64,000 nucleotides of DNA from Polyangia bacterium (GCA_030430565.1 JAUIKS010000005.1:400544-464543), one strand, 5' to 3'. Counted from the stretch's first letter, positions 52,930-63,026 are shown. Program-made: numbers and translations. Notes: generated from the letters alone by a model not told the origin.

Positions 52930-53296
52930 CAGCCCGATCATCGAGTCCATCGAATCGACCACGCACCGAAGCGAGCCGCTTCCTGAGTTTCGACCCGGAG
53001 ACACGATCCGCGTGCACGCGCGGATCTCCGAGGGCAACAAGGAGCGTATCCAGGTTTTTCAGGGCGTCTGCATCCACCGCAAGGGCGGCGGCGCACGCAG
53101 CTCGTTCACCGTCCGCAAGATCTCCCACGGCGTTGGGGTCGAGCGTGTGTGGCCGGTGAACTCGCCGCGCGTGGTCAAGGTCGAGCTCGTCACCCGTGGT
53201 CGTGTTCGTCGCGCCAAGCTGTACTACCTCCGTGAGCGTCGCGGCAACGCGGCTCGTATTCGCGAGAAGATCGGCAGCTACAAGAAGAAGTCCTAG
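52919..53296 (+). CDS. rplS: Ribosomal protein bL19
   Basis: The 125-residue large-subunit protein shows [35 protein letters not shown] and the basic end [27 protein letters not shown] 52919 overlaps the trmD end by 11 bp. It has a slightly longer N-terminus than typical L19. Confidence 0.97.
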   Translation: MSNSSPIIESIESTTHRSEPLPEFRPGDTIRVHARISEGNKERIQVFQGVCIHRKGGGARSSFTVRKISHGVGVERVWPVNSPRVVKVELVTRGRVRRAKLYYLRERRGNAARIREKIGSYKKKS

Positions 53297-53311
53297 TCGC
53301 CGCCGTTCGCT

Positions 53312-53710
53312 ATGGCGGCAACGCGAGGTGGCAGCACACGCGCCCGCGGCCAGGGTGCCGAGCGCGAGGCGGCTGAGTTCTTGCGCGCGAGGGGTCTCGA
53401 GATCCTCGACGTCAACGTACACGTCGGCGGTGGAGAGATCGATCTCATCGCGCGCCTACCAGGCTCAGACCCGCCCACGGTCGTGTTCGTCGAGGTTCGG
53501 AGTCGCCACGACACCCGTCGTGGGACCCCGCTCGAGACCATCAGTCGACGCAAGCGAGCGCACCTTATCCGGGCCGCGACGGCCTGGCTCATCGCGCGTG
53601 GTCTGTGGGAGCAGGTCGTGGTGCGCTTTGACGTTGTCGGGATCGTGGTTGGTGAGCGCCATGCCGAGCGCCGCGTCGAGTGGATCACGAGCGCGTTCGA
53701 CTGCGACTGA
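53312..53710 (+). CDS. YraN/UPF0102 nuclease-fold protein
   Basis: The 132-residue protein belongs to UPF0102 (YraN), a restriction-endonuclease-like fold: GQGAEREAAEFLRARGLEILDVNVHVGGGEIDLIARLP, then VVFVEVRSRHDTRRGTPLETISRRKRAHLIRAATAWL. The conserved E-x-D-L and E-V-R(K) active-site residues are present. Its role is not firmly known. It ends the translation operon, 15 bp after rplS. Confidence 0.93.
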   Translation: MAATRGGSTRARGQGAEREAAEFLRARGLEILDVNVHVGGGEIDLIARLPGSDPPTVVFVEVRSRHDTRRGTPLETISRRKRAHLIRAATAWLIARGLWEQVVVRFDVVGIVVGERHAERRVEWITSAFDCD

Positions 53711-53747
53711 GCCGCCGCGAAAAATCGCGAGATCTCCCGGTCGTGAT

Positions 53748-53789
53748 CAAAAAAAAATGAAGTGAGGCAGAGGTCTGCCTCACTTCATT
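53748..53789. terminator. Bidirectional intrinsic terminator
   Basis: A perfect 15-bp stem (53756-53770 with 53775-53789) is flanked by a long A-run on the left (a T-run for the minus strand) and TTCTTC on the right. It serves yraN and the convergent lipoprotein gene. A second hairpin (53797-53815, 8-bp stem) follows. Confidence 0.88.
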
Positions 53790-53828
53790 CTTCTCGTTCG
53801 AGTCCGTGACTCGAACCGTCTCGGCGCT

Positions 53829-54425
53829 CTAGCCCTCGGGCGTGGTCGGGGCGGTGCCGGTGTCGTCATCCTCGCAGGCCGCCGCGCCGCCCTGCATGCA
53901 CTCCTGCTCGAGCTCATCCGTCACCGCCTCGTTGAGGTCGTCGGTGCAGACGCACAGCGGGCGGCAGCAGAACTCACCGAGCTTCTGGATGACCACGCAC
54001 TTAAACGTGCCGTTGCAGTTGGTCTCGGGCGCGAGGACGCGATCGGTGATCCCGCCGTCCTGACAATCTCCGTCGACCTCGCAGCTCTTTGAGCACATCG
54101 AGCGCTCGAGCACGTAGTTGAGGTTGAGTCGGCACTGCCCGCTCGAACACTCAAAGCGCGGCTGATCCTGGCCCTCGTTGCACTGGGCATCATCCACGCA
54201 CGCCTCGACCTCGGGCTTGTTGGTGTCGGCGTAGACGCACAGGAGGTCGTTGCAGCTCAGCGCCGGGAAAGTCACCGTTTCGGCCTGCGGCGGCTCGACA
54301 TCGCCGTGGTTGCAGGGTGCCCCCACGTCACCCGAAGGACAGGCGCTCAGGATTGGCACGAGCAGCGCCGCGCCGGCGAGCGTCATGGCGTGGCGGAGTA
54401 ACTTCGTGAAACGGGTGTTTGGCAT
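53829..54425 (-). CDS. Cysteine-rich lipoprotein
   Basis: The 198-residue protein has a lipobox (LLVPILSACP) after a hydrophobic signal and about twenty cysteines (VDDAQCNEGQDQPRFECSSGQC, MCSKSCEVDGDCQDGG, EFCCRPLCVC), likely disulfide-bonded outside the cytoplasm. The start ATG 54425 is backed by GGGGAGA; the longer frame is not needed. No family beyond Cys-rich repeat lipoproteins of myxobacteria is recognised. Confidence 0.75.
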   Translation of the reverse strand: MPNTRFTKLLRHAMTLAGAALLVPILSACPSGDVGAPCNHGDVEPPQAETVTFPALSCNDLLCVYADTNKPEVEACVDDAQCNEGQDQPRFECSSGQCRLNLNYVLERSMCSKSCEVDGDCQDGGITDRVLAPETNCNGTFKCVVIQKLGEFCCRPLCVCTDDLNEAVTDELEQECMQGGAAACEDDDTGTAPTTPEG

Positions 54426-54572
54426 GTGGGTGGTCTCCCCTGGGCGAGGGGGTTCGGAGGTGGCGGGAGGTTGGGCTCGAGCGGTTCGCTGCGGGCCGAC
54501 GGATAACCCGCTGCGCATCTTGACCGGAGTCGCGCATGCGAGAACCCATCACGGAGGGTTCTTTCTGTGAGC

Positions 54573-54600
54573 ATCGTACACGGACGGGCCCGGGGGTCAA
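54573..54600 (-). promoter_or_regulatory. Putative promoter of the cysteine-rich lipoprotein gene
   Basis: Minus-strand TTGACC (54595-54600) and TACGAT (54573-54578) lie 16 bp apart. The leader would be about 140 nt and contains a 7-bp hairpin (54541-54562). Confidence 0.5.
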
Positions 54601-54985
54601 GACCCTCTACAGCGCCCGCGAACGCGACTTATGGGGTCTGGCGCACATCGCTCGGATGCGTGCGCGGATCTCGATGGTGGGATCGTCAGAACCTCATTAG
54701 AGCCGATCTCTCGCGGTGAAGTGGTGGGCGTCACCACGGCGCGCGACGCTCCTGGGGCGTGTTTGCGAGCGGAGCGACTGGCGCCTGGCCCGGCGATCTC
54801 TTTGCATTACCGCTCGGGACCGCTCGGGTCATTCACCAGCGCCCGCGCGGGCACGAAATCGCGCATGACCTGGAGAGGTCCGCGCGAAACCCACTGCACG
54901 CGAAGTCGCACCCCGGCGGCGTGAGCGATCGTCGCGCTCGTTGTGCTCGGGGCCTCCGAATGCCCGCGAGCGACCTCGCAGACCC

Positions 54986-55015
54986 TTGCAGCCGCGAGCG
55001 AGCCGCTGGTAATGT
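54986..55015 (+). promoter_or_regulatory. Candidate promoter of the gliding gene cluster
   Basis: TTGCAG (54986-54991), an 18-bp spacer and TAATGT (55010-55015) on the plus strand, about 180 bp before the first gene. Confidence 0.35.
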
Positions 55016-55194
55016 CCATGACCGTCTCTCCCCATGTACACGGTGAACAATTTCGCCAACTTCCCCTCTTCTCGAGGGGCATGGGTCACCGTCTTACTCA
55101 GGCGCGTGAAGCGGGATGACAAGACTGCAACCACCAACAGCTACATCGTCATGGCGCTCGCATGATCGAGGTTAGCCGAGGACGCAACGTCAGC

Positions 55195-57015
55195 ATGAAG
55201 TCGCTTCGAAAGCTCTCGTCCGTCACACTCTTCACTCTCTGCGCAGCGTTCGCTGTCCCTACGGCTGTGGCCTTCGCCGGTCCGCCTCCGCCCCCGAAGG
55301 CGCCGCCTCCCGCTGGCAAGGGTGCACCGCCGGCCAGCGGCGGTGGTGCTCCTCCGCCGGCCAGCGGCGCTGCGGCCCCGCCAAGCGCTGCGGTTCCGCC
55401 CAAGGCCGGTGGCGCCAACCTCAACGCGCCGCCCTCCGGGAAGCTCAAGGGCGCCGAGGACGACTACAAGGCCGAGAAGTATGAGAAGGCGGCGATCGCC
55501 TTCGCTGAGGCCGCCAGCGCCCAGATCCCCGGCGACACGCCGCGCGGGCAGTTCTGGCTCGGCAAGTCGCTCTACAAGCTGGGCTTCTTTGCCTCCTCGC
55601 TGAGCGTGCTCTCCGAGATCGTCGACGCCGGGCCGACCCACCCGTATCACAAGCTCACGCTCCCGTGGCTCGCCCAGCTCAGCCGCGAGCTGCCCGAGAG
55701 CGCAGGCGTGCTCGCCAAGATCGGCGCGTACAAGCCGAGCGACCTCGAGGACGAGGCCTTCGACGAGGTTCGCGACGAGCTCTACTACCTCCTCGGCAAG
55801 TTCTACTACACGTCCGGAGATCTCGGTCAGGCCATCGCGTTGCTCTCGCAGGTCCCGGACGACTCTGGCTACTACATCGCCGCGCAGTTCTTCCTCGGCG
55901 TCGCGGAGACCCGCGAGTACCACGGCAAAGAGGCCGTAGAGGCCTTCAAGAACGTTCTCCGCAAGAACATCGAATTGCGCGAGGCGGCCGCGAAGGACAA
56001 GAAGGGCACCAAGAAGCGCAAGAAAGAGGAGAAGAAGAAGGCCAAGGAGCTCAAGAAGCTCAAGAAGCAGAACCCCAAGCTGGTCATCGAGGACGAGCTG
56101 ACGACTCCCGAGGAGGAGAACCAGCGCTTCGAGGAGCGTGCCAACCTGGCCCTTGGGTACATCTTCTACCAGGTCGGTAAGTTCGAGACGGCGCTCAAGT
56201 ACTTCGACAAGATCCCGCAGGAGTCACCCTACTGGCTCGACTCGATCCTCGCCTCCGCGTGGTCCGAGTTCCGCCTCGTCGAGGTTGAGCCCGAGAACGC
56301 GAACATTCACTACCAGCGCACGCTCGGGTACATCCACACGTTGAACGCCCCGTTCTTCTACGACTTCCTGTACCCGGAGTCGGTCATCCTCAAGGCGGTG
56401 ACCTACTACTTCAACTGTCGCTACGCCGTCGCCAAGACCGCCATCGACGAGTTCAACCGTCGCTACCCCGAGACCCGCGACAAGCTCAAGAACCTCCTCG
56501 ACCAAGCGCCCGAGGACTTCGCGTTCTACGAGTTCAGCATCAAGATTCGAAAGAGCGAATCCGGGCTCGACCCCTTCGTTGAGGAGGTGGCGCAGAAGTC
56601 GCTTCAGGACAAGACCCTGGAGAAAAACTACAAGTACGTCAACGAGCTCGAGCGCGAGTCCGCGCTTCTGGAGTCAATGAGCAATGACTTCAAATCGAGC
56701 GCGGCCGGTGATCGTATTACCGAAGACCTCGATGGCCTGACGTCGCTGGCCAAGGAAACAACAGGCTCGCTGGCTCGCCAGCGCATCCTGGGCCAGATCA
56801 AGGAGATCAGCGACCTCGAGCGAGAAGCGATCAAGATTGACTACGAGATTCTCAACCGAATCAAGGGTGGCAACGAAGGGGAGCCGGAGAACCGGCGCCC
56901 TGACAAGCCCAAGATCGACTCCGAGCACGAGATCTACAACTACAACGGCGAGTACTGGAAAGACGAGCTCGGTTACTACAACTACCAGGTCACGAGTCTC
57001 TGCAAAGAGGAGTGA
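55195..57015 (+). CDS. gltC: GltC-like periplasmic TPR protein
   Basis: The 606-residue exported protein has a signal peptide (MKSLRKLSSVTLFTLCAAFAVPTAVAFA), a Pro/Gly/Ala-rich linker (PPPPPKAPPPAGKGAPP) and then TPR-type helical repeats (AEDDYKAEKYEKAAIAFAEAA, YYLLGKFYYTSGDLGQAIALL, ALGYIFYQVGKFETALKYFDKIP) with a highly basic Lys-rich segment in the middle (KKRKKEEKKKAKELKKLKK). Size and position match GltC of the Myxococcus gliding (Glt) complex, which sits in the periplasm. Assignment is from remembered family features, not a search. Confidence 0.65.
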   Translation: MKSLRKLSSVTLFTLCAAFAVPTAVAFAGPPPPPKAPPPAGKGAPPASGGGAPPPASGAAAPPSAAVPPKAGGANLNAPPSGKLKGAEDDYKAEKYEKAAIAFAEAASAQIPGDTPRGQFWLGKSLYKLGFFASSLSVLSEIVDAGPTHPYHKLTLPWLAQLSRELPESAGVLAKIGAYKPSDLEDEAFDEVRDELYYLLGKFYYTSGDLGQAIALLSQVPDDSGYYIAAQFFLGVAETREYHGKEAVEAFKNVLRKNIELREAAAKDKKGTKKRKKEEKKKAKELKKLKKQNPKLVIEDELTTPEEENQRFEERANLALGYIFYQVGKFETALKYFDKIPQESPYWLDSILASAWSEFRLVEVEPENANIHYQRTLGYIHTLNAPFFYDFLYPESVILKAVTYYFNCRYAVAKTAIDEFNRRYPETRDKLKNLLDQAPEDFAFYEFSIKIRKSESGLDPFVEEVAQKSLQDKTLEKNYKYVNELERESALLESMSNDFKSSAAGDRITEDLDGLTSLAKETTGSLARQRILGQIKEISDLEREAIKIDYEILNRIKGGNEGEPENRRPDKPKIDSEHEIYNYNGEYWKDELGYYNYQVTSLCKEE

Positions 57016-57108
57016 GCCAGATGGCGGTGGGGGGCGGCGCGTGGCCCCCATCGTCATCTTCATCGGCGGCTTCGCGTGAAGCCGTCGCGCAAGAGAGGTG
57101 AGAGGTCC

Positions 57109-60100
57109 ATGAGTAAGTTTCAGAACCGCAGGCTACGCAAGTTCAGCTGGGTGACCGGCGCGTGTCTCGTCAGCGCATTCGTCCTGGGTCCGACGACCGC
57201 ACAGGCCGAAGACGCCGACGACAAGAAGAGCAGCGTCCGCTACGAGCGCAAGTCGAGCAAGGTCAAGGCCAAGGCCACGCTCGACACCAAGTTCAAAGAG
57301 CAGGTCAAGGCGCAGGAGAAGAAGGACAAGCGCAAGGTCGACATGATGCAGGGCGCGCAGTTCGCGAAGAAGCGCGAAGCCGTCAAGCAGCAGATCGCCG
57401 ACACGCAGATCAAGCAGCTCCAGCGCCTCCTCAAGGCGACGGACATGGGCCACCCGGACTACCCGGACCTCGTGTTCCGCCTCGCCGATCACCACCTCGA
57501 GAAGAAGGCCTACTTCGAGCTTCAAGAGGGCTCTCTCTACGAGAAGATCTACCTCGCCGAGGAGAAGGGCAAGACCTCCGAGGTCAAGCAGCTCAAGGCG
57601 AAGCAGAAGAAGTTCGTCAACGCGGCCAAGAGCTCGAGCGCCGACGCGGTCAAGCTGTACCAGCACCTGACCACGACGGACCGGCTCTCGAAGTACAAGC
57701 GCATCGACGAGGCGCTGTACTTCCTGGCCTTCGAGCTCGGTCAGCTCAAGCGTGAGTCCGAGATGAAGGCCACGTACATCAAGCTGATCCAGAACTACCC
57801 GAACAGCAAGTACATCCCGAACGCGTACCTCTCGTTCGCCGACTACTACTTCGGGCAGCAGAAGATCCAGGAGGCGCTCAAGCTGTACGAGAAGGTCATC
57901 ACCTTCAAGGACAGCCCGGTCTACGCCTACGCCCTCTACAAGATGGCGTGGTGTCACCTGAACCCGATCGGCACCGCTGAGCCGCGCTACGACCTCAGCC
58001 TGCAGTTCTTCATCAACACGATCAAGGCCACGCTAGAGGGGCGCGCCGGCAGCGAGGCGAACGCCCGTCAGCTGCGCCGCGACGCGCGTCGCGACCTCAT
58101 TCAGGCCTACGTTCACGTCGGCTCGACGACCAAAGCCTGGGACTTCTTCCAGAAGTTCGGCGACGGTCCGAAGGATGACGAGAACATGTCGAGGAAGATG
58201 ATGGAGCTCCTCGCGGTTCGCTACTTCGGCAACGGTAAGTACACCGAGTCGACGTTCACGTACCACAAGCTCCAGGACCTCTACCCCGACGACCCGGCGA
58301 CCTGCGAGTGGCAGGGCCGCGTCGTCATCAACGCGCTGGCGACCGACAACAAGGGCGTTCAGTGGGACGAGACGGAGAAGCTCGGTCAGTACTGGACCAA
58401 GTTCCGCGACGGCGACTTCAAGAAGTCGGTGAAGCGCAAGTGTCGTGACGAGACGCTCGACACCATGAAGCAGATGGCGACGGTCTGGCACGACGAGGCC
58501 GAGAAGACCAAGAGCGCCGACACCTACGACCTCGCGGAGAAGGCCTACAAGGGCTTCTTGACGGTCTTCCCGAAGGACAAAGACGCCTACGAGCTGCAGC
58601 TCTACTACGCCGAGCTGCTGTGGGCGCGCGCGGGTTACTTCTACAGCTCCAAGGACAAGGACGAGAAGGAGATCGGGCGCAAGAAGTTCAAGGACGCGCA
58701 CGACGAGTTCATCAAGGTCCTCGAGCTCAACCCGGAGGGCAAGTACACGCAGGACGCCGCGTACGCGCAGATGCTCGCGATGAAGAACTATCTCGAGTAC
58801 GACGAGACCGGCGGCCAGGGTAAGGGTTGCAAGACCAACGCCGAGGGCGTGTGCGTCTACAAGGACAAGAAGAAGAAGAAGAAGATCAAGGTCAAGAAGA
58901 GCGGCGGCGAGTCCAAGGACGGCAAGATCGACGTTGAGTCCGAGTACCCGATCTCGGATTACACCGAGGACGAGACCTCCATGCTCGACTCGTACAACGT
59001 CTACATGAAGTACGTGAAGGACAAGAACGACAAGGAGCTGCCCAAGATCACGTACCACCGCGCCAAGCTGATGATGGTCCACAACAAGTTCGACGAGGCG
59101 CGCCCGCTTCTCGAGCAGATGGTCACGAAGTTCGACGGCACGCTGTACGCGGCGTGGTGCTCGGAGATGCTTCTCGACCTGTTGACGATCACCTGGCTGG
59201 ACTCACGCAACTCGCCGCAGGACACGCTCAAGGCCGGCGACAACCTCTTCGAGTGGGGCACCAAGCTCCAGAAGATGAAGGTCTACAAGCACCCCGAGGC
59301 CGACCGCCTGCGTGAGGCCATCCCGATGCTGCTCGCCGGCATCCGTTGGCAGAAGGGCATGGCGTACCTCGAGGACGGTCGTCAGACCGGCAACACCGAG
59401 TCGTACAAGAAGTGCGCCGAGACCTTCCTCGAGATCTACAACGACTACGGCGACGAGCACGAGAAGGCGGACACGCTGATCTGGAACTCGACGCTCTGCT
59501 ACGACGCGTCCTACCTGCTGGGTCAGGCGGTCCGCTGGCGTAAGTTCCTGCTCGAGAAGTTCCCGGACAGCAAGCACTACAAGGACACGCTCGACTACCT
59601 CGGCGGCAACTACCAGGCCATCGCCATGTACGGCAAGGCGGCGGAGCGCCTCGAGGCCTACGCCGACAAGTACAAGAAGGACGAGGACTCGGCGGTCAAG
59701 CTGCAGAACGCGTACCTGTTCCGCCTCGGCCTCGGCGAGGAGGACCAGGCCGAGACGAACCTTCGCAAGTTCGAGTCGTTCTACAAGGCCAAGAACCCGC
59801 AGAAGGCGGCGAAGATCTTCTGGTCGAAGCACGACCTGCTGAAGAGCGACTCCGAGAAGATCGATCACGCCAAGGCCTACCTGAAGGCCTACGGCAAGAA
59901 GGGCGGCAATGATCGCCGCATCGTCGCGGAGGCGGCCATCGGCCAGATCCTCTGGCGCCAGTCCTGCAAGAAGGGTCTGCTCTACGACAGCTGCATCACC
60001 ATCCAGCGCAAGAAGGCGAAGCCGGGCGAGAAGTCGCGTCAGCGCCAGAAGGAGCTGAAGCGCAAGGCCCGGATGGCCAAGAAGAAGAAGCAGGACGACG

Positions 60101-61002
60101 ACGGCAGCGGCAAGAAGGGCAAAGAGAAGATCGAGAAGTTCTGCGGCACCGCGACCGCCGGCATCATCACGGTCCACGATCGCGACTCCAAGATCGCCAA
60201 GGAGGCCCAGAAGCGGTTCTCGACCGTGAAGAGCCTCGCCAAGTCCAAGGTCGACATCCCGCCGGACGACCTCCGCCGGATCGAGGACTTCCGTAACGCC
60301 GTCGCCATGGCGCAGGTCTACTCGGCGGACGTGGACTACGAGGAGTACCTCACCGTCGAGATGCCCGGCGACCTCAACTTCCACGTCGAGGAGTACAAGA
60401 AAGACTCCGGTCTGCCCAAGTGGGAGAAGGAGTACAAAGAGCAGGTCAAGAAGCGCGACGACTCGGTCAAGCGCTTCAGCGACTTCATGGAGAAGAAGCT
60501 GAAGCTCGGCCAGAAGCTCATCACCGCCTACGACGGCGTGGTCGCGCAGAAGCAGAGCCCGTACTGGATGCTCGCGGCGGCCGCTCGCTCGGCGATGGTC
60601 TCGCAGAACTTCGCCGACCAGCTGTACCGCGCCGAGGTGCCGAAGAACTTCAAGACCGAGGAGGAGTACTTCGCGTACTGCGACGCGCTCTCCGACAAGG
60701 CCGTGCCGATCGAGCAGGCCGCGCTCGAGAAGTTCACCTACTGCCTCGACCGCTCCACGACCTTCCAGTTCTTCAACGAGTTCTCGCGTCTCTGCGAGGC
60801 CGAGCTTCAGCAGCGCGACCCCGACAAGTACCCGTCGACGGAGGAGCTGTTCGGTACCTCCGAGTACACCGCCGCGCGACCGGATCGCGTCGAGGTCCAG
60901 CTCGACCTCGAGGGCGAGAAGCGCAAGGTCTCGCTCTCGGACAACAAGAAGAAGGACTCCGAGGCTGAGAAGGACGAAGAGTCCAAGGACGACGAGGGCT
61001 AG
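57109..61002 (+). CDS. gltD: GltD (AgmU)-like large periplasmic TPR protein
   Basis: The 1297-residue protein has a signal peptide (SWVTGACLVSAFVLGPTTAQA) and many TPR-like helical pairs (YFLAFELGQLKRESEMKATYIKLI, KMAWCHLNP, AEAAIGQILWRQS), rich in Lys and Asp/Glu. Its size and place next to a TPR lipoprotein match GltD/AgmU, the scaffold of the gliding machinery in the M. xanthus periplasm. ATG 57109 has GAGAGGT before it. A Lys/Asp/Glu-rich C-terminus (KDSEAEKDEESKDDEG) ends it. It follows gltC by 93 bp. Confidence 0.7.
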   Translation: MSKFQNRRLRKFSWVTGACLVSAFVLGPTTAQAEDADDKKSSVRYERKSSKVKAKATLDTKFKEQVKAQEKKDKRKVDMMQGAQFAKKREAVKQQIADTQIKQLQRLLKATDMGHPDYPDLVFRLADHHLEKKAYFELQEGSLYEKIYLAEEKGKTSEVKQLKAKQKKFVNAAKSSSADAVKLYQHLTTTDRLSKYKRIDEALYFLAFELGQLKRESEMKATYIKLIQNYPNSKYIPNAYLSFADYYFGQQKIQEALKLYEKVITFKDSPVYAYALYKMAWCHLNPIGTAEPRYDLSLQFFINTIKATLEGRAGSEANARQLRRDARRDLIQAYVHVGSTTKAWDFFQKFGDGPKDDENMSRKMMELLAVRYFGNGKYTESTFTYHKLQDLYPDDPATCEWQGRVVINALATDNKGVQWDETEKLGQYWTKFRDGDFKKSVKRKCRDETLDTMKQMATVWHDEAEKTKSADTYDLAEKAYKGFLTVFPKDKDAYELQLYYAELLWARAGYFYSSKDKDEKEIGRKKFKDAHDEFIKVLELNPEGKYTQDAAYAQMLAMKNYLEYDETGGQGKGCKTNAEGVCVYKDKKKKKKIKVKKSGGESKDGKIDVESEYPISDYTEDETSMLDSYNVYMKYVKDKNDKELPKITYHRAKLMMVHNKFDEARPLLEQMVTKFDGTLYAAWCSEMLLDLLTITWLDSRNSPQDTLKAGDNLFEWGTKLQKMKVYKHPEADRLREAIPMLLAGIRWQKGMAYLEDGRQTGNTESYKKCAETFLEIYNDYGDEHEKADTLIWNSTLCYDASYLLGQAVRWRKFLLEKFPDSKHYKDTLDYLGGNYQAIAMYGKAAERLEAYADKYKKDEDSAVKLQNAYLFRLGLGEEDQAETNLRKFESFYKAKNPQKAAKIFWSKHDLLKSDSEKIDHAKAYLKAYGKKGGNDRRIVAEAAIGQILWRQSCKKGLLYDSCITIQRKKAKPGEKSRQRQKELKRKARMAKKKKQDDDGSGKKGKEKIEKFCGTATAGIITVHDRDSKIAKEAQKRFSTVKSLAKSKVDIPPDDLRRIEDFRNAVAMAQVYSADVDYEEYLTVEMPGDLNFHVEEYKKDSGLPKWEKEYKEQVKKRDDSVKRFSDFMEKKLKLGQKLITAYDGVVAQKQSPYWMLAAAARSAMVSQNFADQLYRAEVPKNFKTEEEYFAYCDALSDKAVPIEQAALEKFTYCLDRSTTFQFFNEFSRLCEAELQQRDPDKYPSTEELFGTSEYTAARPDRVEVQLDLEGEKRKVSLSDNKKKDSEAEKDEESKDDEG

Positions 61003-61041
61003 TCGCCACGCAACCGCGAAGAGAAGAAAGGAAGAGTTCCA

Positions 61042-62487
61042 ATGCGTAACGTGAACAAACTTCTCGGCATCGGTCTGTTCGTGGCGCTCGCCATGGGCAT
61101 GTCCGGCTGCAAGGGCAAAGACGGGACCAAGGGTCCCGACGGTAAGGGCAAGGGCATCGGCGCCGCCGCCAAGGGCAAGGCCGGCGCCGCGCCGTCCAAG
61201 GAGGCCAAAGAGGACTTCGCCAAGGCCGTCGCCAAGTACAACAAGCTCAATTCCGACGGCAAGATCGACGGCAAGGAGTGCGACCAGGCGGCGGAGGCCT
61301 TCACCAAGGTCTTCAAGGACCACGGGAAGCCGATGGTCGCCGCTTACTTCAACGCGGGCGCCATCTACGACCAGTGCGGCAACCTCGAGAAGGCGCAGAA
61401 GATCTACAAGGACGTGATCTCGGCCGACCCGAAGTACGATCTCGCCTACAATAACCTCGGCGTCATCTACTGGAAGCAGGGCAAGGAGAAGCAGGCGCTC
61501 GACACGTTCCGCAAGGGCGTGAACGCCAACAAGCTCCAGGCCCGCGCCGCGCGAAACAATGTCGCCGGCATCTCGCGCAACGCCTACGTCAAGACGCTCG
61601 ACGCCTCGGCCTTCAAGGAGGCGGAGACCTCGATTCAGACCGTCCTCGCGCTCGACTCGAGCAACCAGGCGGCCTACGAGAACCTCGCGCGTCTCTACTA
61701 CGATCGGGGCATCCGCAAGGATCCTTCGTACCTGGTGTTGGCGAACCTCGTCGTCACGCAGGCGCTTCGCGTTCTCAACGACGAGGGTCGCAAGAGCGCC
61801 GATATCCTGAACATCTCCGGGCTGCTCTACATGCAGCGCGATGATCAGATCAACGCGCTCAAGGCGTTCAAGGGGTCGGTCGAGATTCGCCCGGATCACC
61901 CCGAGGCCAACCTCAACATCGCGTTCATCTCGATTCGCTTCCGCGATTATGAGACCGCCCAGAAGAGCCTCGGGATCGCGCTCAAGGACAAGAAGATCGC
62001 CAAGAACCCCGAGGCCTGGCTCGCCCTCGGCGTCGCCCAGCGCGGTCTCAAGAAGTTCGACAAGGCCGAGGAGTCCTACACGAAGGCGGCCAAGCTCGCG
62101 CCCAAGGATCCGCGACCTTGGTACAACCTCGCGGTCCTGAATCAGATGCACTTGGCGACCGCCGACGGCATCGATCAGGAGGGCACGAAGAAGTACTTCA
62201 ACATCGCCAAGAAGCACTACTCCAAGTTCATGGAGCTCGCGGGCAGCAAGAAGGAGTTCGCGACCAACGCGCTCGAGGCGAAGGACAGCCTCGCGACCAT
62301 CGACGAGACCTTCGAGTTCTTCAAGATTCAGAAGGAGCTCGAGGCCAAGGCCAAGGAGATGGAAGAGCTTCAGAAGAAGCAGGAGGCCGAGGAGCGAAAA
62401 CGACTGCTCGAGCTTGAGCAGAAGGCCCAGGCTGCGGCTGCGGCCGCTTCCTCTGGTGGCGGAGACGCTGCCGGCGGTGGCCAGTAG
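61042..62487 (+). CDS. gltE: GltE (AglT)-like TPR lipoprotein
   Basis: The 481-residue protein has a lipobox (LAMGMSGCKG), a Lys/Gly linker and repeated TPR units (YFNAGAIYDQCGNLEKAQKIYKDVI, AYNNLGVIYWKQGKEKQALDTF, AWLALGVAQRGLKKFDKAEESYTKA), ending in a Lys/Glu coiled coil and Ala/Gly tail. This fits AglT/GltE, a gliding TPR lipoprotein. It is preceded by GAAAGGAAGAG and follows gltD by 39 bp. An intrinsic terminator lies 20 bp after the stop. Confidence 0.75.
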   Translation: MRNVNKLLGIGLFVALAMGMSGCKGKDGTKGPDGKGKGIGAAAKGKAGAAPSKEAKEDFAKAVAKYNKLNSDGKIDGKECDQAAEAFTKVFKDHGKPMVAAYFNAGAIYDQCGNLEKAQKIYKDVISADPKYDLAYNNLGVIYWKQGKEKQALDTFRKGVNANKLQARAARNNVAGISRNAYVKTLDASAFKEAETSIQTVLALDSSNQAAYENLARLYYDRGIRKDPSYLVLANLVVTQALRVLNDEGRKSADILNISGLLYMQRDDQINALKAFKGSVEIRPDHPEANLNIAFISIRFRDYETAQKSLGIALKDKKIAKNPEAWLALGVAQRGLKKFDKAEESYTKAAKLAPKDPRPWYNLAVLNQMHLATADGIDQEGTKKYFNIAKKHYSKFMELAGSKKEFATNALEAKDSLATIDETFEFFKIQKELEAKAKEMEELQKKQEAEERKRLLELEQKAQAAAAAASSGGGDAAGGGQ

Positions 62488-62507
62488 CGCCCTAGGGCGA
62501 GCTACGT

Positions 62508-62537
62508 GCGAAACGCCGGCAAACGCCGGCGTTTCGC
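62508..62537 (+). terminator. Hairpin after gltE
   Basis: A perfect 12-bp stem (62508-62519 with 62526-62537) with a 6-nt loop, followed by only a weak T-rich tail (CGTTTCG). It may attenuate rather than end transcription into the next gene. Confidence 0.6.
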
Positions 62538-62718
62538 CGTTTCGAAGCCCCCGAGCGCGAAAACACGCGCAAGATCATCAAGATCTCTGTGGTGCGGTGT
62601 TCGTTTCGAACATCAGAAGACGAGGAAAACCGAGCGGCTTCGCGATTTACACCCCGTGCCGCCCTCGCTACCATGAGCCTGCAATCCGGCCTCCGAGGCC
62701 CAATCCGTGAGGATACCG

Positions 62719-62997
62719 ATGCGCGTCAAGTTTGTTGCGATGATGACTGTGTTCCTGATGTCCACGACCGCTTGGGCAGCGCCTGCCGGAGATGGCGGCG
62801 CTGACGCGGCCGCGTTCAAGGGCAAGGGCGCAGGTGGAACAACCGTCTACGACTTCGAGGATGACAACGTCGATGGTGAGCTGCTCTCACCCGATGGTGC
62901 CAACATCGCCTCGCGCGGTGCGACCAAGCACGCCAGCTTGATCACGATTCGTCCGCACTTCATCCCCGAGCTGATCAAGATGGCCGACGACGTCTAG
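62719..62997 (+). CDS. CglF/GltF-like small periplasmic gliding protein
   Basis: The 92-residue protein has a signal peptide (FVAMMTVFLMSTTAWA) and a mature part with YDFEDDNVDGELLSPDGANI and ATKHASLITIRPHFIPELIKMADDV. The phrase DFEDD.V.GEL..PDG with a C-terminal SLI.IR..FIPE block recalls myxobacterial CglF-type gliding proteins, from memory. It sits between the gltE- and gltG-like genes, as expected. ATG 62719 has GAGG 6 nt before it. Confidence 0.55.
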   Translation: MRVKFVAMMTVFLMSTTAWAAPAGDGGADAAAFKGKGAGGTTVYDFEDDNVDGELLSPDGANIASRGATKHASLITIRPHFIPELIKMADDV

Positions 62998-63026
62998 TCG
63001 CCTCGGCAACAATCAACCCTTCGCAG

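Larger units (their letters stand above)
54426..55194. other. 769-bp gap before the gliding cluster
   Basis: No convincing gene is seen; the open frames here have no family match and unusual composition. The gap holds the promoter of the cysteine-rich lipoprotein on the minus strand and a candidate promoter of the gliding cluster on the plus strand. It is the longest gap of the window. Confidence 0.55.

Noticed and set aside
54631..55046. Two plus-strand open frames of 95-97 codons in the long gap
   Set aside because: No Shine-Dalgarno, no family, and composition typical of chance frames.
59203..62217. 1004-residue minus-strand open frame
   Set aside because: It is antisense to gltD and gltE with low complexity and no motif.
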